This document shows, piece after piece, positions 9,488 to 20,330 of a stretch of DNA of 20,530 bases (position 1 is the first letter of the stretch; every line of letters starts with the position of its first letter). The stretch covers positions 1 to 20,530 of the forward strand of contig JAQGAU010001222.1 of the NCBI GenBank assembly GCA_034698045.1, written 5' to 3'. Below the pieces are notes generated by a model, which saw only the letters and a program-made list of their open reading frames with translations, had not been told where the DNA came from and did no database searches. Position numbers and translations under genes: made by a program. The stretch is from Paramacrobiotus richtersi (lineage: Eukaryota; Tardigrada; Eutardigrada; Parachela; Macrobiotidae).

Positions 9488-10934
9488 TAAGTTCAAGTTT
9501 TTAAGTTCGAGTTCTTAACCTTGCTACCTTGTTGCTTTCAGTTGTCAGAAGTCCCTAAACATCGATGTACAGTGTCCAGAAATCTGTTCATGCGCGCAAC
9601 GTTTGGTTTTTGCGCAGTATAAGCGAAAAGTGTAAAAAACTTCCTTCTCAAGTAATTCATTGTTTAACCCAAAATCTAGACACTTTCGTCGTAAATGCAC
9701 ATATATATCATGATCTTTTGCCTCAACCCGGCGGTATGTTTCTGAAATTTCAAAATGAATTTCAAAATCTTCGAAATCCATTTCATCATTCCAAAAACGT
9801 ACTTGAAGCTGGGAGTCACAGGGAGTGGCTCGGTCCACTCGGAACGATCATTACATAATTATATGCATCTAAGATCTCTCCAGAAATTTGAACAGATGGT
9901 TGATTTTTTGGAACAGCAGTGTTTTCAAAGGTTTTGTCGCTTTAGCGCAACAGCAGGAAGTTGCGCGCACAAATTGATTCTGAACATAAAGATATATCGA
10001 TGCTATGATTGTTCAAAATAATAACCTAACTTAATGCATGGTAACTTTTGCCGATGCGCAGTAGCCTTGTTTTCGCCCGTGCTGTGACAAACGAGTAGAA
10101 ACTCGTCTCATTTCCCAAACATGAATCGGATTCCTCAAGTGCGTTTTCCCGTTTGTTCTAATTAGCAATCTGAAATCTGAACAACACAAGTTTTGCTAGT
10201 GTGAAAAATTATCCCTGTGCTACTAATGATGCTTTCTACAGCATGGGTTGTTTCGTGGGTCTATGCGTACTATTGACTAACGATCTCCAGCTGTTCTAAC
10301 AACAGCACAGCTACTCAAAACAATAGTACCTGAAGAGACTATTGCGACCGCCGCATTTTCCCACTTTCGAAAAAAAAATTTCTAGTGTGCATATGCTAAG
10401 GCTAAGTCGGCTGTTGAGTCATTTACATGTGCACATCTGTGAAAACTGTACTCGCTGTTGTTTTCTGAATGAACCGTGGAACAGACAGAACGCGTCTCAT
10501 GAAAGTAATGAGACAGTTCGGACGGAGAATCCATTTTTTTGGGAGACCAAAAGTTTCGACGAGAGTCAGTCACTGTGACCGTACTAGCTGTTCCGTACAA
10601 AGCTAGAAAAACAAAGGAATGCGTAGTCGGCTGATATGACATCTAAAACTAACAACTGTAAGAGATTTGCTAAGAGATAACGATGGGTACGAGATGCATC
10701 CATTATTATACAAATACGGTTGGAAAAAACGCTGCGAAACTATCATTCTGATATTTCAGGCGGGAAATGATGCATATAAAACATAATCACGGTAACATTT
10801 ATGGATTTTATGCAGTGACCTGTTTTCTGTACGAATCTGTAACAGTTCGTAATACATCCCAGAATGCATTGCCTAAGGTATTGTGTTGCGTCACTTGCGT
10901 GTGGCTTTTCTACAGCGAACGACATATGAAATTT
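9488..10934. other. Stretch without a recognised gene
   Basis: Two 97-codon frames overlap on opposite strands at 9545-9858. Their translations show no known domain, and the overlap covers a GAAATTTC-rich patch. A hairpin, GTCTCAT...ATGAGAC, lies near 10495-10515. This is the 3' flank of the kelch locus; I see no certain polyadenylation signal. Confidence 0.4.
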
Positions 10935-11198
10935 TAGTGAAATTGAAATCTATTAGACATTGAACAGCACAACGCTGTTCTGTGCTGGCAAAGCATGCAA
11001 TCATCCTAAAGACAAATCACCAGACATAGTCAACTGCTGCATGGAGTTCAAAAATGAATGAAACGCTTGCATGGAAATTCTGGAACAGTCAATTGTAAAA
11101 CAATATGGAGTATGGGCTCTCTCTTTTTGACTACAGTATTCCTTTTGCTGGAATTTGACAGCTGGAAAGTCAAGCAGCGTTTGACCGGTCAGCACCAT
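10935..11198 (-). pseudogene. Frameshifted duplicate of the kelch gene's first blade region
   Basis: The minus-strand frame ending near 11003 reads KERAHTP, then D-C-S-R-I-S-M-Q-A-F and LNSMQQLTMSGDLS. The kelch gene's exon 1 reads SERETP, then D-C-S-R-F-S-T-E-A-F and LNIMRQVAMPADLP at the same spacing. The DNA also aligns by eye over about 200 bp (compare 10995-11140 with 13560-13690), for example GAAACGCTT and TCTGGAACA. After DLS a TGA stops the frame, and the similarity continues in another frame to about 10940. It overlaps the last bases of the kelch exon 2 ORF. It therefore appears to be the 5' relic of a second, head-to-tail copy that lost its N-terminal part and its frame. Confidence 0.75.
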
Positions 11199-11687
11199 GG
11201 CACGCTGACTGCGCGAGTCATCAACAAACCGTAACCATCCAGCTTGTCACCCACGCTTGTGTAGGCAACATTGGCCCACACATTTCGCTCGACATCGTAC
11301 ACCTCCATTGTTCGTGATATCCTGCCTTCTCCACCAACCAAACCGCCATAGATGTATACGCAATTATTTACCACGAAGACGCCATGATATACTCTGGGCT
11401 GCATCAGGTCGCAGATGCTATACCATTTACGAGTTTTCATGTTGAGGCGCCAACAGGACCGCAACGTCTCGTCACCGGATGATATGCCACCTAGCACGTA
11501 TATATCTCCGAGCATTGCAATCATCCCGAAACCATGCCGTTCGTCTGGCATATGTGGAAGCTTCGTCCATTTCTTTGTGGCGATATTGAAAAGTTCCAGT
11601 CGACGTGAACACAGTGACCGAAAGGAGGTATCACCGGTGTAAATAAGTTTGTCGCCGTATCGCACGTGGCAGCTTACGTGACGTATT
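11189..11687 (-). CDS. Kelch-repeat protein, exon 2 (C-terminal propeller blades)
   Basis: This exon codes for the C-terminal third of a kelch beta-propeller protein. Three blades are clear in order: IRHVSCHVRYGDKLIYTGD...W, then RHGFGMIAMLGDIYVLGG...W, then RVYHGVFVVNNCVYIYGG...W. Each has the hydrophobic strand, the GG (GD in the first) and the distant W typical of kelch repeats. The acceptor TTGCATCTTAG ends at 11688. The first base, A, completes the split codon GG|A left by exon 1, giving the continuous reading DDVGIRHVSC. A fourth blade starts at KLDGYGLL but ends after nine more residues at a TGA (11189-11191), well short of a full blade. The truncation lies where the duplicate kelch fragment begins. 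Kelch propellers usually bind protein partners; no specific partner can be inferred. Confidence 0.82.
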
Positions 11688-13248
11688 CTAAGATGCAAAG
11701 AGATTTATTGTAATACTTTCGTGTTTTTTAACTGGTTAAACGAGAGCATGAGTCTGCAGATAAAATCACTGCTATGGGAAGATTACGAGCCACTGGCGAT
11801 GACAACTGGCGGTGGGAAAGCCGTATCTGCCGACACCGGTGCTTCAACCTGGTACTGACAGGATAAAACGGGGCACAACCGGATCAAGCAAAGCTCTAAT
11901 CAGTACGGTTAAATCAGAATTTAAAAATCTGTGATAACACTTTAACGAATTTACAAGGTCGCAGCTTCATTGTGCACAGAAGGCGGCGCATGTGATTCAA
12001 GACTGCTGAAAAGCAGTTTGCTTACAATAAATATATTTCTAAATAAAATAAAATTAGCACTGTAGCAATGTAACTCAACATTAGTACAACAATTAACAAT
12101 AGCTTACGCCGCATAACAAAATTAATATAACCTGGGATAACAAAAAAGATCTGACGCAAGTCACCCAACTACCAATAGAATAAACTACGTCTACAACTAG
12201 CTAGCACAACTATCCTGCCTCTGTCTGGTGTTCTGAGCTTACGTACAGCATCCATCAAAAATGTTAATAAAAAAAAGAAACTAGCTAGCAACTGATGACC
12301 TCGGAGCTTAAAAATGACTATATTTGTAAGCAGACTGCATTACTAATGCTGTATCACAGCTTTGTGATCCACTGTCCACAAGACAAACCATATTTGTGAC
12401 CGTATTGCTTATATTTTTTAAACGGTGGCTATACAGTGTGAACAGTGGTTAGCAAACTCCCAACCGAAACTAACATACTTTTAAACATTTTAAGAAGTTG
12501 TCCTTACTGTCTTCTATTATGCGATTATAATACCTTCATAATTACGAGTACAGATAACTAGGTAAGTGCACTCGCCGATGGCTGCACTAAAGGAACGGAA
12601 TGAAGTAACACAAAACTTAAGTTAGTCTAATCATAGCAATCGTCTTTAGTGATTACCGTAATAAGCAGATTTTTTATCTTCTCTCGTGACCTACCGACCG
12701 CCATATACACATTCTGGCTGAGTATAGAGGATTCCCGCTTCGCGGTCGCTGACGCTATAATAAGTCGGGTCGTTACGTTCAGTCGGGTAATAAAAAAGCA
12801 GTTAACCGTGATCAGAAATGCATAGCCGACATTTCGTTATAGCTGGGTTCACGAATACGATTCTCTGACTTTGTAGCGTGTGTTATATTTCTGATATAAT
12901 ACAGTGTCATGTAATTGGTGTATGATTCTCCAATTTTTGCAAGGTTTCTTTTGTAGTGACATGGTGCAGGTGATCACATAGCTTAATTTCAGACCAACTA
13001 AGTGTATATGCCTTTCCAAGATGTTAACCTGTAAAACAATGGAAAATATACGCAATTCGCAACCATATACTGTATATGTACGTACCAGGCTTTCATTCAG
13101 CCGGACAGAGCAAAACTACTCATTATCCGAGGTTTGCTAGTTTTATCTGGCAGTCGTGCCAGCTTTTAGAACTGGTGGTCACCAGAAAGGCTTCGCCATT
13201 GCCAGTTGCCATAGCCAGGTTTTCGGGCCCGGCTGTTTATGTCTTTAC
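11688..13248 (-). other. 1561-bp intron of the kelch gene
   Basis: The donor is GG|GTAAAG at 13248 and the acceptor is CATCTTAG at 11688. Removing the intron keeps the frame and joins two kelch strands naturally. The intron is AT-rich, notably around 12000-12130, and holds only short open frames. No nested gene was recognised. Confidence 0.7.
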
Positions 13249-14399
13249 CCGACGTCATCAGATCGCTGAACATACCGTTTTGGTTTCGGAAGCGCTTCCA
13301 ACACTGTGAGTTTTCCTCCAGAAATTCCTGCCATCTTGAAAGGGAATGTCTTGTCATTGTTGTCCCAAAAATATACTCTGTTCTTCACCACAACCCCATT
13401 TGCTATCGCTGACAGTGGATCATCCGAGGTAATGTTACGCCAAACTTGTTTTGTGATGTCCAGTGCTATTGTTTTGACACCGTTTTCGCGTATATTCGAA
13501 ACTTGGAATATAATCTGACCGTCTAGTGCTAGAAAGCCGTCCGATACTAGCTTTGATGGCAAATCAGCCGGCATAGCCACCTGTCGCATGATGTTTAAAA
13601 CTGGGTCAAACGCTTCCGTCGAAAATCTGGAACAATCCCCGGCAGTGTGAAACAGTACAATACATGGTGTTTCTCTTTCTGACTGCATGATTTCATTTCG
13701 TAGTCCACTGTTAGTATCGCTCTTTGCGTTTTTCAGGGTTATCCGGCATTGAATATTGGTGGCTGGACACGCCGGGGTCAATTCGTTCGCTTTCCGCCCA
13801 CCATGGGTATTAAAGACCCTAGCAACACATCTTTCCAGAGCTTCATGCGTCCTCCTCGTAGTATTTTGCCAGTAGTTCTTCTTGCACTTCAAGCTATCCC
13901 GCACGAAAGACCACTGAAACTCCTTTTCGGCAGGAGCGTCAACTAATCGAGGCCGGTCGTGCTCTTTAGTATATGTAACGCGATGATAGACCAGTCCCTG
14001 GGGACCCTTTGTCTCAAGACGGACGCAGACATGTGGCACATGAGGGCTGTTTTCTGTACTCTCATGTATGCCGATACACCGATCAAGATCATCCAAACCA
14101 CGATTATTTCTTACGGGGGCTGCGGCGAGCTTTAATGGCGGGCCAATGTTAAGTAAGTGGACGGCCACTCTGACTAGAGCGCTTTCTCCTGACCGGTAAG
14201 CACCGATCACACTCATCGCACCGATCACCATACCGCGATCGGTGCTCGGTTCGGTTGAGATAGCGGCCAGGTTTGGCCACCCAAACGGTCCTGCGTTGCT
14301 TGACTTAAATTGTTTCAGGGCTTCGGCATAGGTTCGCTTGGATGTTTCGACGTTTGAGGCGAAACAATCTCGAACATCATGGCCACTTTTCGTATCCAT
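13249..14399 (-). CDS. Kelch-repeat protein, exon 1 (N-terminal region and first blades)
   Basis: This is the longest open frame in the window: 383 codons plus two bases, and the spliced protein would be 549 residues. The ATG at 14397-14399 directly follows an in-frame TGA, so this is the first possible start on this exon. Residues 1 to about 240 are not recognised. They do not resemble the BTB and BACK domains that precede the propeller in most KLHL proteins. From about residue 244 weak kelch blades begin: CIVLFHTAGDCSRFSTEAF, then LVSDGFLALDGQIIF...ALDITKQVW, then IANGVVVKNRVYFWDN, up to KPKRYVQRSDDVG at the donor. These blades lack the canonical GG, so this half of the propeller is divergent. 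It could be a real lineage-specific kelch protein or a 5'-truncated KLHL copy. A weak TATA-like TATTATAATA lies about 65 bp upstream. Confidence 0.75.
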
Positions 14400-15189
14400 T
14401 CAGTTGCAGTCCGACCGAAATAACCCACACCGATGAAAAAAGTTTAACAAGAGAAAAGAACCAATATTATAATACGTTGACTAATTCAAGCGTGTAGTGA
14501 TCCACTACCTGCCGCACCGCTACCAAGCAGGCCTTTTCATCCCCATTATGAATTTTCTGATAAGATTAGGGCGAAATTCTGATAAAGAATTATGGTTGCA
14601 CTACTTACTTACTGAGTTAATCGTGATCCTGTTTGCACGATGCCATTATATTGTATCAGTGTCATTATATCAATGCATCTGTACACTAAGTTATCAGTCA
14701 ATTAAGTCTGCGATGGCCACGGGGAGCCGGCAATAATGTCCTCCGGATCCGAAATAGATGCCCTATCCTGAGTAGTATTTTCCGGCAAAACAGTCGCTTT
14801 AATAAAAGGCATTCTCTTATTCCCTGAACCGGTTTCATCCTGTCAGTTACTGTTATCTCTTGTTGTGCACGAAAAATAATTATTCCCCCGAAACCAACAA
14901 CGTTCTTCGTAGAAAATGTTAACCGGCCGTGCTTCTGCTGTTGATCCGGTCAGTAAAGTAGGCCATAAATATACCCGAAGGGCAGAGTTTTCGTTCCGGG
15001 GAGACATTTCTGCCGCGAAAAAGCACCCAAGGCGAGATATACGTGAAAAGTGTATGAATACACAGTCCCACAGAGGCAACATAACTGCAAAGGGGAACAT
15101 TGTTGCCGGGCACAGCCACAGGCGTACAGCGCTGCGATAGCGACTGACGCCTGCTTCTCCAATATTTCGTTTTCGTGTAGTAGGCCGAT
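14400..15189. other. Upstream flank of the kelch gene; no certain gene
   Basis: The minus-strand frame 14843-15316 is open for 157 codons, but its translation shows no domain, and other frames in the same place are also open. By rough estimate, an ORF of this length is expected by chance about once in a window of this size and composition. The region may carry kelch promoter sequence. Confidence 0.4.
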
Positions 15190-15530
15190 GCTTATGGAGC
15201 GCGAGGCCCGTCAAAAGGGTACAACTCCTTAAAGATCGCAACTTTGCTAAAGTTCTGCGAGAAATGCTTAAAGATTTCTTGTCATTCTTTAAAGATGGTA
15301 AACGATCCTTAAACAACGCAGGCCGTACAGAAAGATCTTCTTTTCGGTAAAGACTGGCCTCTTTAAAGACTGGCGTATTTCTTTCATATGATACGACAAC
15401 CTTTAAAAGGCTAAGCAGAGCAGATATTAATCTTTAAAGGTAGGCGGCATATGTTTAACCACTAGCCGAGCAGATGTTTGCAGGAGCCTTTAAGGAGTTG
15501 TTTCACTTTGGACGGGTCCCGCGCGCCATA
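15190..15530. repeat. Inverted repeat with a cluster of CTTTAAAG motifs
   Basis: ACAACTCCTTAAAG at 15221-15234 is exactly reverse-complemented at 15488-15501. The match extends outwards with a few changes through CCCGTC, GCGCG and TATGG, giving arms of roughly 45 bp (about 15190-15234 and 15488-15530). Between the arms CTTTAAAG or close variants (CCTTAAAG, CTTTAAAAG) recur about eight times. Translated on each arm's own strand, the arms give similar peptides: YGARGPSK on plus and YGARDPSK on minus. They may therefore be opposed copies of one coding or element fragment. Origin unknown. Confidence 0.65.
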
Positions 15531-16022
15531 GATCCTTTTAAACACTGCGAAGGTGTCATTTTTATGCGAACGGTCTCCTATAATAACCGTAAACAATTTA
15601 GCATAACGAAATCTTGCCTGGCATTGCACAAAGAATTCTTCGTCTAAAAAAAGCCGGTAATCTGAACACCGGCCTATCAGAAAGAAAACGTACGGAACTT
15701 TAATCAGTAACAGCTTGATACCGACCATTTTTCAAAGGTCATATTTGATATTATAGCATTTTGAAATGTGCTTGCGCGCAAAAATTCGTAGAAAAACGAC
15801 AAACAGAGCCTCGGTTTATTAAAAGTACGAAGCCGTTGCGATCTTAGCTAAATCTAGGCTAAAAGTCGCAATCACTTGTACAGTCTTGATTCGAGATTGA
15901 TAGAAAGTGCCTTTCGAAAACATGTAGTAGCTTAGTAGTTCAAGGTTTATTGTCACACGCCACCCAGAAAATTAATAATCTGCTCACAGGCGGAGACATT
16001 TCCGTTGCGGTAAATACGTATC

Positions 16023-16044
16023 AGCTGCACGTACAAGTGCAGCT
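16023..16044. repeat. Perfect 8-bp-stem hairpin
   Basis: AGCTGCAC and GTGCAGCT flank a six-base loop, GTACAA. It stands alone, without a T run that would suggest a terminator. It may be chance or part of an old element. Confidence 0.5.
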
Positions 16045-16436
16045 CAACACAGGGAAGAAATAGGAAACAATTACGTAGAAGTCTCAAACATTGTGAAACG
16101 AAAAACCGCCATTGATCTCCAAATATTTATCAATAACTCTAAATGACAGTATTTTTGGTTAAGGTTTCATCCCAGGATACCCACTCCATTGCCACTTTAA
16201 AAGCATTTAGGGTAACGTAATCTTCCGCATTCAGATAACAGGCGTTCCATAGTCCATAGTTGAACCATGTTTGTCAGAAATCCATCCGTCTTCGTCAAGG
16301 TGGGGACTCAACATGCGAAATCTTTTGTGCTTTGAGGTTCGTTTGACACATGGTCAATCGTTCCGTATTTCTTGGAAGGTGCAGAAGATTTGTAAAGAAT
16401 CGCTCTCTGTACAGTATGTACTGTAGACACTGTATT

Positions 16437-16457
16437 TTGTATGGTGCTACCATACAA
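16437..16457. repeat. Perfect 9-bp-stem hairpin with three-base loop
   Basis: TTGTATGGT and ACCATACAA flank GCT. The right arm plus CTA recurs as ACCATACAACTA near 16595, inside an A-rich run. No function is evident. Confidence 0.5.
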
Positions 16458-18520
16458 CTATGCCAAGTATTAAGGCGTGTGAGAATGAGCGAGATCAGAT
16501 TGGAAGTTTTAATGCCTTAAAATAGGCAGTTGTCTGTGCGCTAGCGTTTCGTGTGTGAAAGGAATAAAGTTAAAGGGAAGTGGGAAAAAAAAACCATACA
16601 ACTAGACATGCGCAAAAGGATTAAAATACGAATGGTTCGAGAGCTATAAGTACTCCTCAGGAGGTAAATCACCCCTGTATGAGGATCATCGCTGTTGTTA
16701 TCTGTCATCGGATCAGTATGATAGTTAACCATTTTACCGGAAGTGTTATTTCAAAACTATCTACAATTCTGAAAAACTATTCACAGTTTCTTAGGCATTT
16801 GTCTGGCGGGAAAGAATATTTCAACAATATTAATCATAAATACATAGCCTATAATATTTATTGCGATGACGAAAGTTTGAGAGCATTTGAACAAAACGCT
16901 GAGTTATTTCACCAAGAAGTGGGATAGAAAAAAATTAACTTTCGTTGCTATTGCGCAGTACCGAACCATGTTGCGCTCGCAGTTTACACGCAAATTTCTG
17001 AAGACAGAATGCCGGCTAGTGAAGCCAACGACAAAGCCTTGTGCAACGCTTATACGTGTTTCGTAGGTTTAATTTTTCAAACCATCGAATCACTACTCTG
17101 CTCGTAGGCGACTACCGTAAACAAACTTCTCCTTCAGAAATTTTCTGAATATACAGTACGAGCACACTTTTCTTGTAATTTCGATAACGCAAAATGTTTC
17201 TACGTTTATGATTTATATACTCGTAGAGTCGTACTGGAAATGGTAAGCAGCGTTCAGCAGGCCGCAAAACATCAAATGTAAACAATTAATTCTTTATTAA
17301 ACCTTTGAGTGTCCGACGTTGGTCCACTTTCTCTGCATTTCCCTACTACTAATAGTTGCTGACACCTCATCTGCATCAAACCTCTATCCGCATTATGCGG
17401 GAACTTCTGTCGGTCAGATTGTGTAGACGGCAATAATAAAGACTGCCAATATAAGCTACGCGTCCGTGAAGTACCAGATTGTACTGTTGACACGGTTTTG
17501 AACACTGCTTCCTGACATGCAGTACCTTCGGGCTGCGAGCATAGAACTTTGATAGCATATGTTATCGGCGAAGAAGTCTGTTACAGTAAGTACGGCAATA
17601 ACAGAAGCAAACAGAACAGATAGGCTGATGATAATAACTTGTTGAGGGCATATTCGGCAGCAGTACTGATATGGTTAGATGACCGCTTATCTGGCTGGTT
17701 TTGGCCCCATAATAGGGAAGCATAATACTACGCACGCCAATAAAAGATTTTCAAATACCACAAATTTTACTGTTGTAGTAAAAAATCATTCAAAGCAATG
17801 TTTCATTTCTAGGTAGAGTAGAATTATTGTAAAACGGTAATACATATACAGTTTCTAATTCTCAACAGGCCCGAAAAAGTTTGCGTATATAAAGTGGTTA
17901 ATGGATAGTTTTAATTCCGCAGGGAAAAACGATATTTGACCGTATCTACAGACTCCGTCTTTGTTGTTGTGAAAGCATGCAAGTATGTCGTGAGAGTGCG
18001 ACTTGGTAAGACTTAATTATAAGACTTGGTGCATTAAGAAGCTGTACACTATCACTTTGCAGTTTGCACCTCTTTGTGGCTGTGACTTATGGCCTACCGC
18101 GTTATCATCTCGAAAATTTGTTGCGCCTATACGCACATATAGCAACTTCGTAAGAAAACCAGCTTTCGGATTCTAGGTGCGTGTTCTGCATATTATTTCT
18201 GATGAGACTCATCTGCGCCTATCTGCGAAATGAGTACGCAAGAATTTACAGCGCAATATTATTTTTTTTTGTACATGTAATATTTTAATTTTCGTACACA
18301 TTTCATAAAGACGGAAAGCAAAAACACTACGACGCAGACACTGAAATCGAATAACATAAAAGATCCCGGCTAAATTATCCACAGGAGGGGCAATTTTCAT
18401 GATGAAATTCCCAGGACGCGCGATGTTACTATGCCAGACTGTGTAACTTTCTCGCCCAAATACGCGCAGAGATACAAAATTATAAACGGATAATGAGACA
18501 AAACTTGTACGCTGATGCCA

Positions 18521-18808
18521 TCAAATTTTCATTTTGACAGAGGCGACGTCAACAGTATGGGCAACAGCCGCTTCCGGATCGGCAGTTTTTTTGTCTTGAC
18601 GCTTCTGAATAATGTGAAAACCGAGGAAAACTGCCACAACCGGAAGAGCGAGACAGGATCCCAAAACGACACAAAACCCAGACCAACAGTCATTTGTATG
18701 CGTCAAGATATTGGTGAAGATTGTAACGCCCAGAAAAGGCGCCATATGGACGCCAGCGACATCATCGTGGACAGAACCTTGCGTCCGATTTCGTATCGGT
18801 CGATCAAG
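18521..18808 (-). pseudogene. SLC46-type MFS transporter, last exon (TM10 end to C terminus), frame-broken
   Basis: After the acceptor ATCATTAG the minus-strand frame reads LIDRYEIGRKVLSTMMSLASI. This matches the S-K-L-V-x-x-x-E-x-G-x-x-F-S segment between TM10 and TM11 of SLC46 proteins. The natural continuation, APFLGVTIFTNILTH, then N-D-C-W-S-G-F and a hydrophobic TM12, LGSCLALPVVAVFLGF, lies in another frame. The change falls near 18752-18757. The tail, IIQKRQDKKTADPEAA onwards, ends at TGA 18521-18523 and is short and charged, as expected for the cytosolic C terminus. The frame change means the exon as read cannot give the full TM10-12 segment. Confidence 0.72.
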
Positions 18809-19009
18809 CTAATGATTTAATGCGACCGTAAAAAGCATCCTGAGCAATAAAAAAGATACAGTTTAAGGATACAGTTCATCGGAAAAGTTGTGATACAGCT
18901 CACAGGTATTACGATAAAGCATTGCACGAGAGTACACAAGGAAACGAAACAGTAATAGTGAATAAACACTGTTCTTTGTACAGTTAGTAAAGGGCTTTCT
19001 TTACCTTAC

Positions 19010-19288
19010 TTAAGGATACCAACACCAGCAGCGATATCAATTATGACACTGCTGTTCGCAACAAACGCGCCGCTGCTGGCGATCCCATAGAGCAGCAGAT
19101 ATGCAATTGCCGATAACGAGGAAAGGGTCCCCAACATCGTACCCGAAATGGTGAAGAATCGGCGATGTTGGCCAGTACCATGACTACACTGTCAAGAACC
19201 CCGGTTACCGCCGTGTACATGGTCTAGCGCTGGAACGACCAATTGAATGGTTCGAATTCCAAGTACATTTGAGTTATCGATAAGTCAC
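19010..19288 (-). pseudogene. SLC46-type MFS transporter, exon for TM7 to TM10, with stop and frame change
   Basis: The acceptor TTGTTTTTGCAG ends at 19289. The frame reads D-L-S-I-T-Q-M-Y-L-E-F-E-P-F-N-W-S-F-Q-R, which matches the start of TM7 in the folate transporter family (D-x-x-x-x-Y-x-L-x-x-P-x-x-W). An in-frame TAG follows at 19224-19226. Beyond it TM8-like TAVTGVLDSVVMVLANIAD continues. Near 19145 the frame changes, and TM9-10 appears as MLGTLSSLSAIAYLLLYG and SSGAFVANSSVIIDIAAGVG. The exon ends at donor AA|GTAAGG (19009). Its phase fits the next exon, giving GVGILNLIDRYEIG. Two breaks within one exon argue for a pseudogene. Confidence 0.75.
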
Positions 19289-19498
19289 CTGCAAAAACAA
19301 GCTACTCAGTTCGTTTCTCACAGTCTCACAAACCCCATAACTTGTCGCCTTTGCTCTTACTCGCAGAACAAAGCCGCCATTTCTGCTACATTAGTCCAAC
19401 TTGGAGACATACAGGCGTACGTATAGGCGTAAAATCTTCTTTGACGCTGAGCAGTCACAGCATATTCAGTGCGAATTTCCTAGACTAAGTAGACTTAC

Positions 19499-19647
19499 CA
19501 ACAACACAAACACAGAACAAAACAATGGATCCCAGCGTCATTGGCTGAACGGTTGCTATCGTTCGTGTAATCCCCGATATAACTGAACTGTGAGCAATCA
19601 GCACTCCTCCACCGGCAGATACAAGAAAGTCCGAAAAATGTTGAAGG
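19499..19647 (-). pseudogene. SLC46-type MFS transporter, exon for TM4 to TM5
   Basis: The frame reads LQHFSDFLVSAGGG, then VLIAHSSVISGITRTIATVQ and PMTLGSIVLFCVCVVG. This follows the family pattern of TM4 (G-G-x-x-x-L-x-x-x-S-x-I-S-D-x-T), a cytosolic R-T, then TM5. The donor TTG|GTAAGT at 19498 is a strong consensus, and its phase joins the TM7 exon as GGT. The proposed acceptor (GGGAAG ending at 19648) is weak and has no pyrimidine tract, but it closes the frame with the exon before. The usual TM6 and the long central loop, roughly a hundred residues in the human homologue, are absent between this exon and the next, and the 210-bp intron shows no trace of them. Confidence 0.6.
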
Positions 19648-20137
19648 CTTCCCATTCATGCTGGTTGTTGTTGCTGACTTAACACACATTTGTCAGGCTG
19701 ATTCTGTTTTAAATTAGCACCAACCTGCCAGACAGTCCGGCGTACTAATTTCAACTACAATACAGCTTTAGCGCCAAGGTTAGGTAAAGCCAAAACGAAA
19801 GCTAGCGAACGCGAACTGTCCTACGTATGTGGACTATATCGGTACGCATTATTCGTTAATACTGAGAAACTTAATTTTTCTTCTTCTTTTTGATAACCGT
19901 GTTTCATACACTGAAGAATAATTATCGAGTGGTTTACGTTGACCTTTATATGCACACGATTATCGTACAAATTAAATAAACTGCTGATTATAACAATTGG
20001 TTATTTCAATACTGAAATACACTTTTTTAATGTCCAAACTGCAAAAGAACCTTGGTAGTTTCAAAGCGCTACTGCGGCGAGGGTGCTGATCAGCAAGCAG
20101 TACGGCGATATAGGTATGGATGTACGTGTACATTTAC

Positions 20138-20258
20138 ATAAAACCGCTCGATAACGCCAAACCAACAATTGGTAGCAACATCAGCAATTTTCGCCCGTAT
20201 TCATCGCTCCATGAACCCACGGTGCACAAGCTCAAGACATCTAACAATGTAAAGAGAG
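20138..20258 (-). pseudogene. SLC46-type MFS transporter, exon for TM2 and TM3 with MFS motif A
   Basis: The frame reads LFTLLDVLSLCTV, then GSWSDEYGRKLLMLLP, then IVGLALSSGF. GSWSDxxGRK between TM2 and TM3 is MFS motif A in the form typical of SLC46 and related proton-coupled transporters, and is the firmest family evidence here. The intron donor is TTTAT|GTAAAT at 20137. The acceptor may be AACATACAG at 20259, but the frame stays open further upstream to an in-frame start-like codon near 20316, so the 5' boundary is uncertain. SLC46 proteins move folates and related solutes with protons across membranes. The substrate of this copy cannot be inferred, and the gene appears broken. Confidence 0.72.
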
Positions 20259-20330
20259 CTGTATGTTTGCAATTACGTATTAAAGCAGGGCCACAAAACA
20301 TGTTCTGGTAAAGCACAAAATGTGCTGGTA

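Larger units (their letters stand above)
15531..18520. other. 3-kb stretch without a recognised gene
   Basis: Open frames on both strands are short and without recognisable domains. Two perfect hairpins occur: AGCTGCAC-GTACAA-GTGCAGCT at 16023-16044 and TTGTATGGT-GCT-ACCATACAA at 16437-16457. The sequence ACCATACAACTA from the second hairpin recurs near 16595. The left part lies downstream of nothing identifiable; the right end is the 3' flank of the transporter pseudogene. Confidence 0.4.

Noticed and set aside
9545-9858. Two 97-codon frames on opposite strands
   Set aside because: They overlap each other over a GAAATTTC-rich patch and neither translation resembles a known protein.
14843-15316. 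157-codon open frame on the minus strand
   Set aside because: It has no recognisable domain, other frames in the same place are open too, and an ORF of this length is roughly expected by chance in a window of this size and composition.
15462-15728. 88-codon minus-strand ORF as a gene
   Set aside because: There is no domain, and its end overlaps the inverted repeat arm. The similarity of the arm peptides is noted as a finding, but it does not support a gene.
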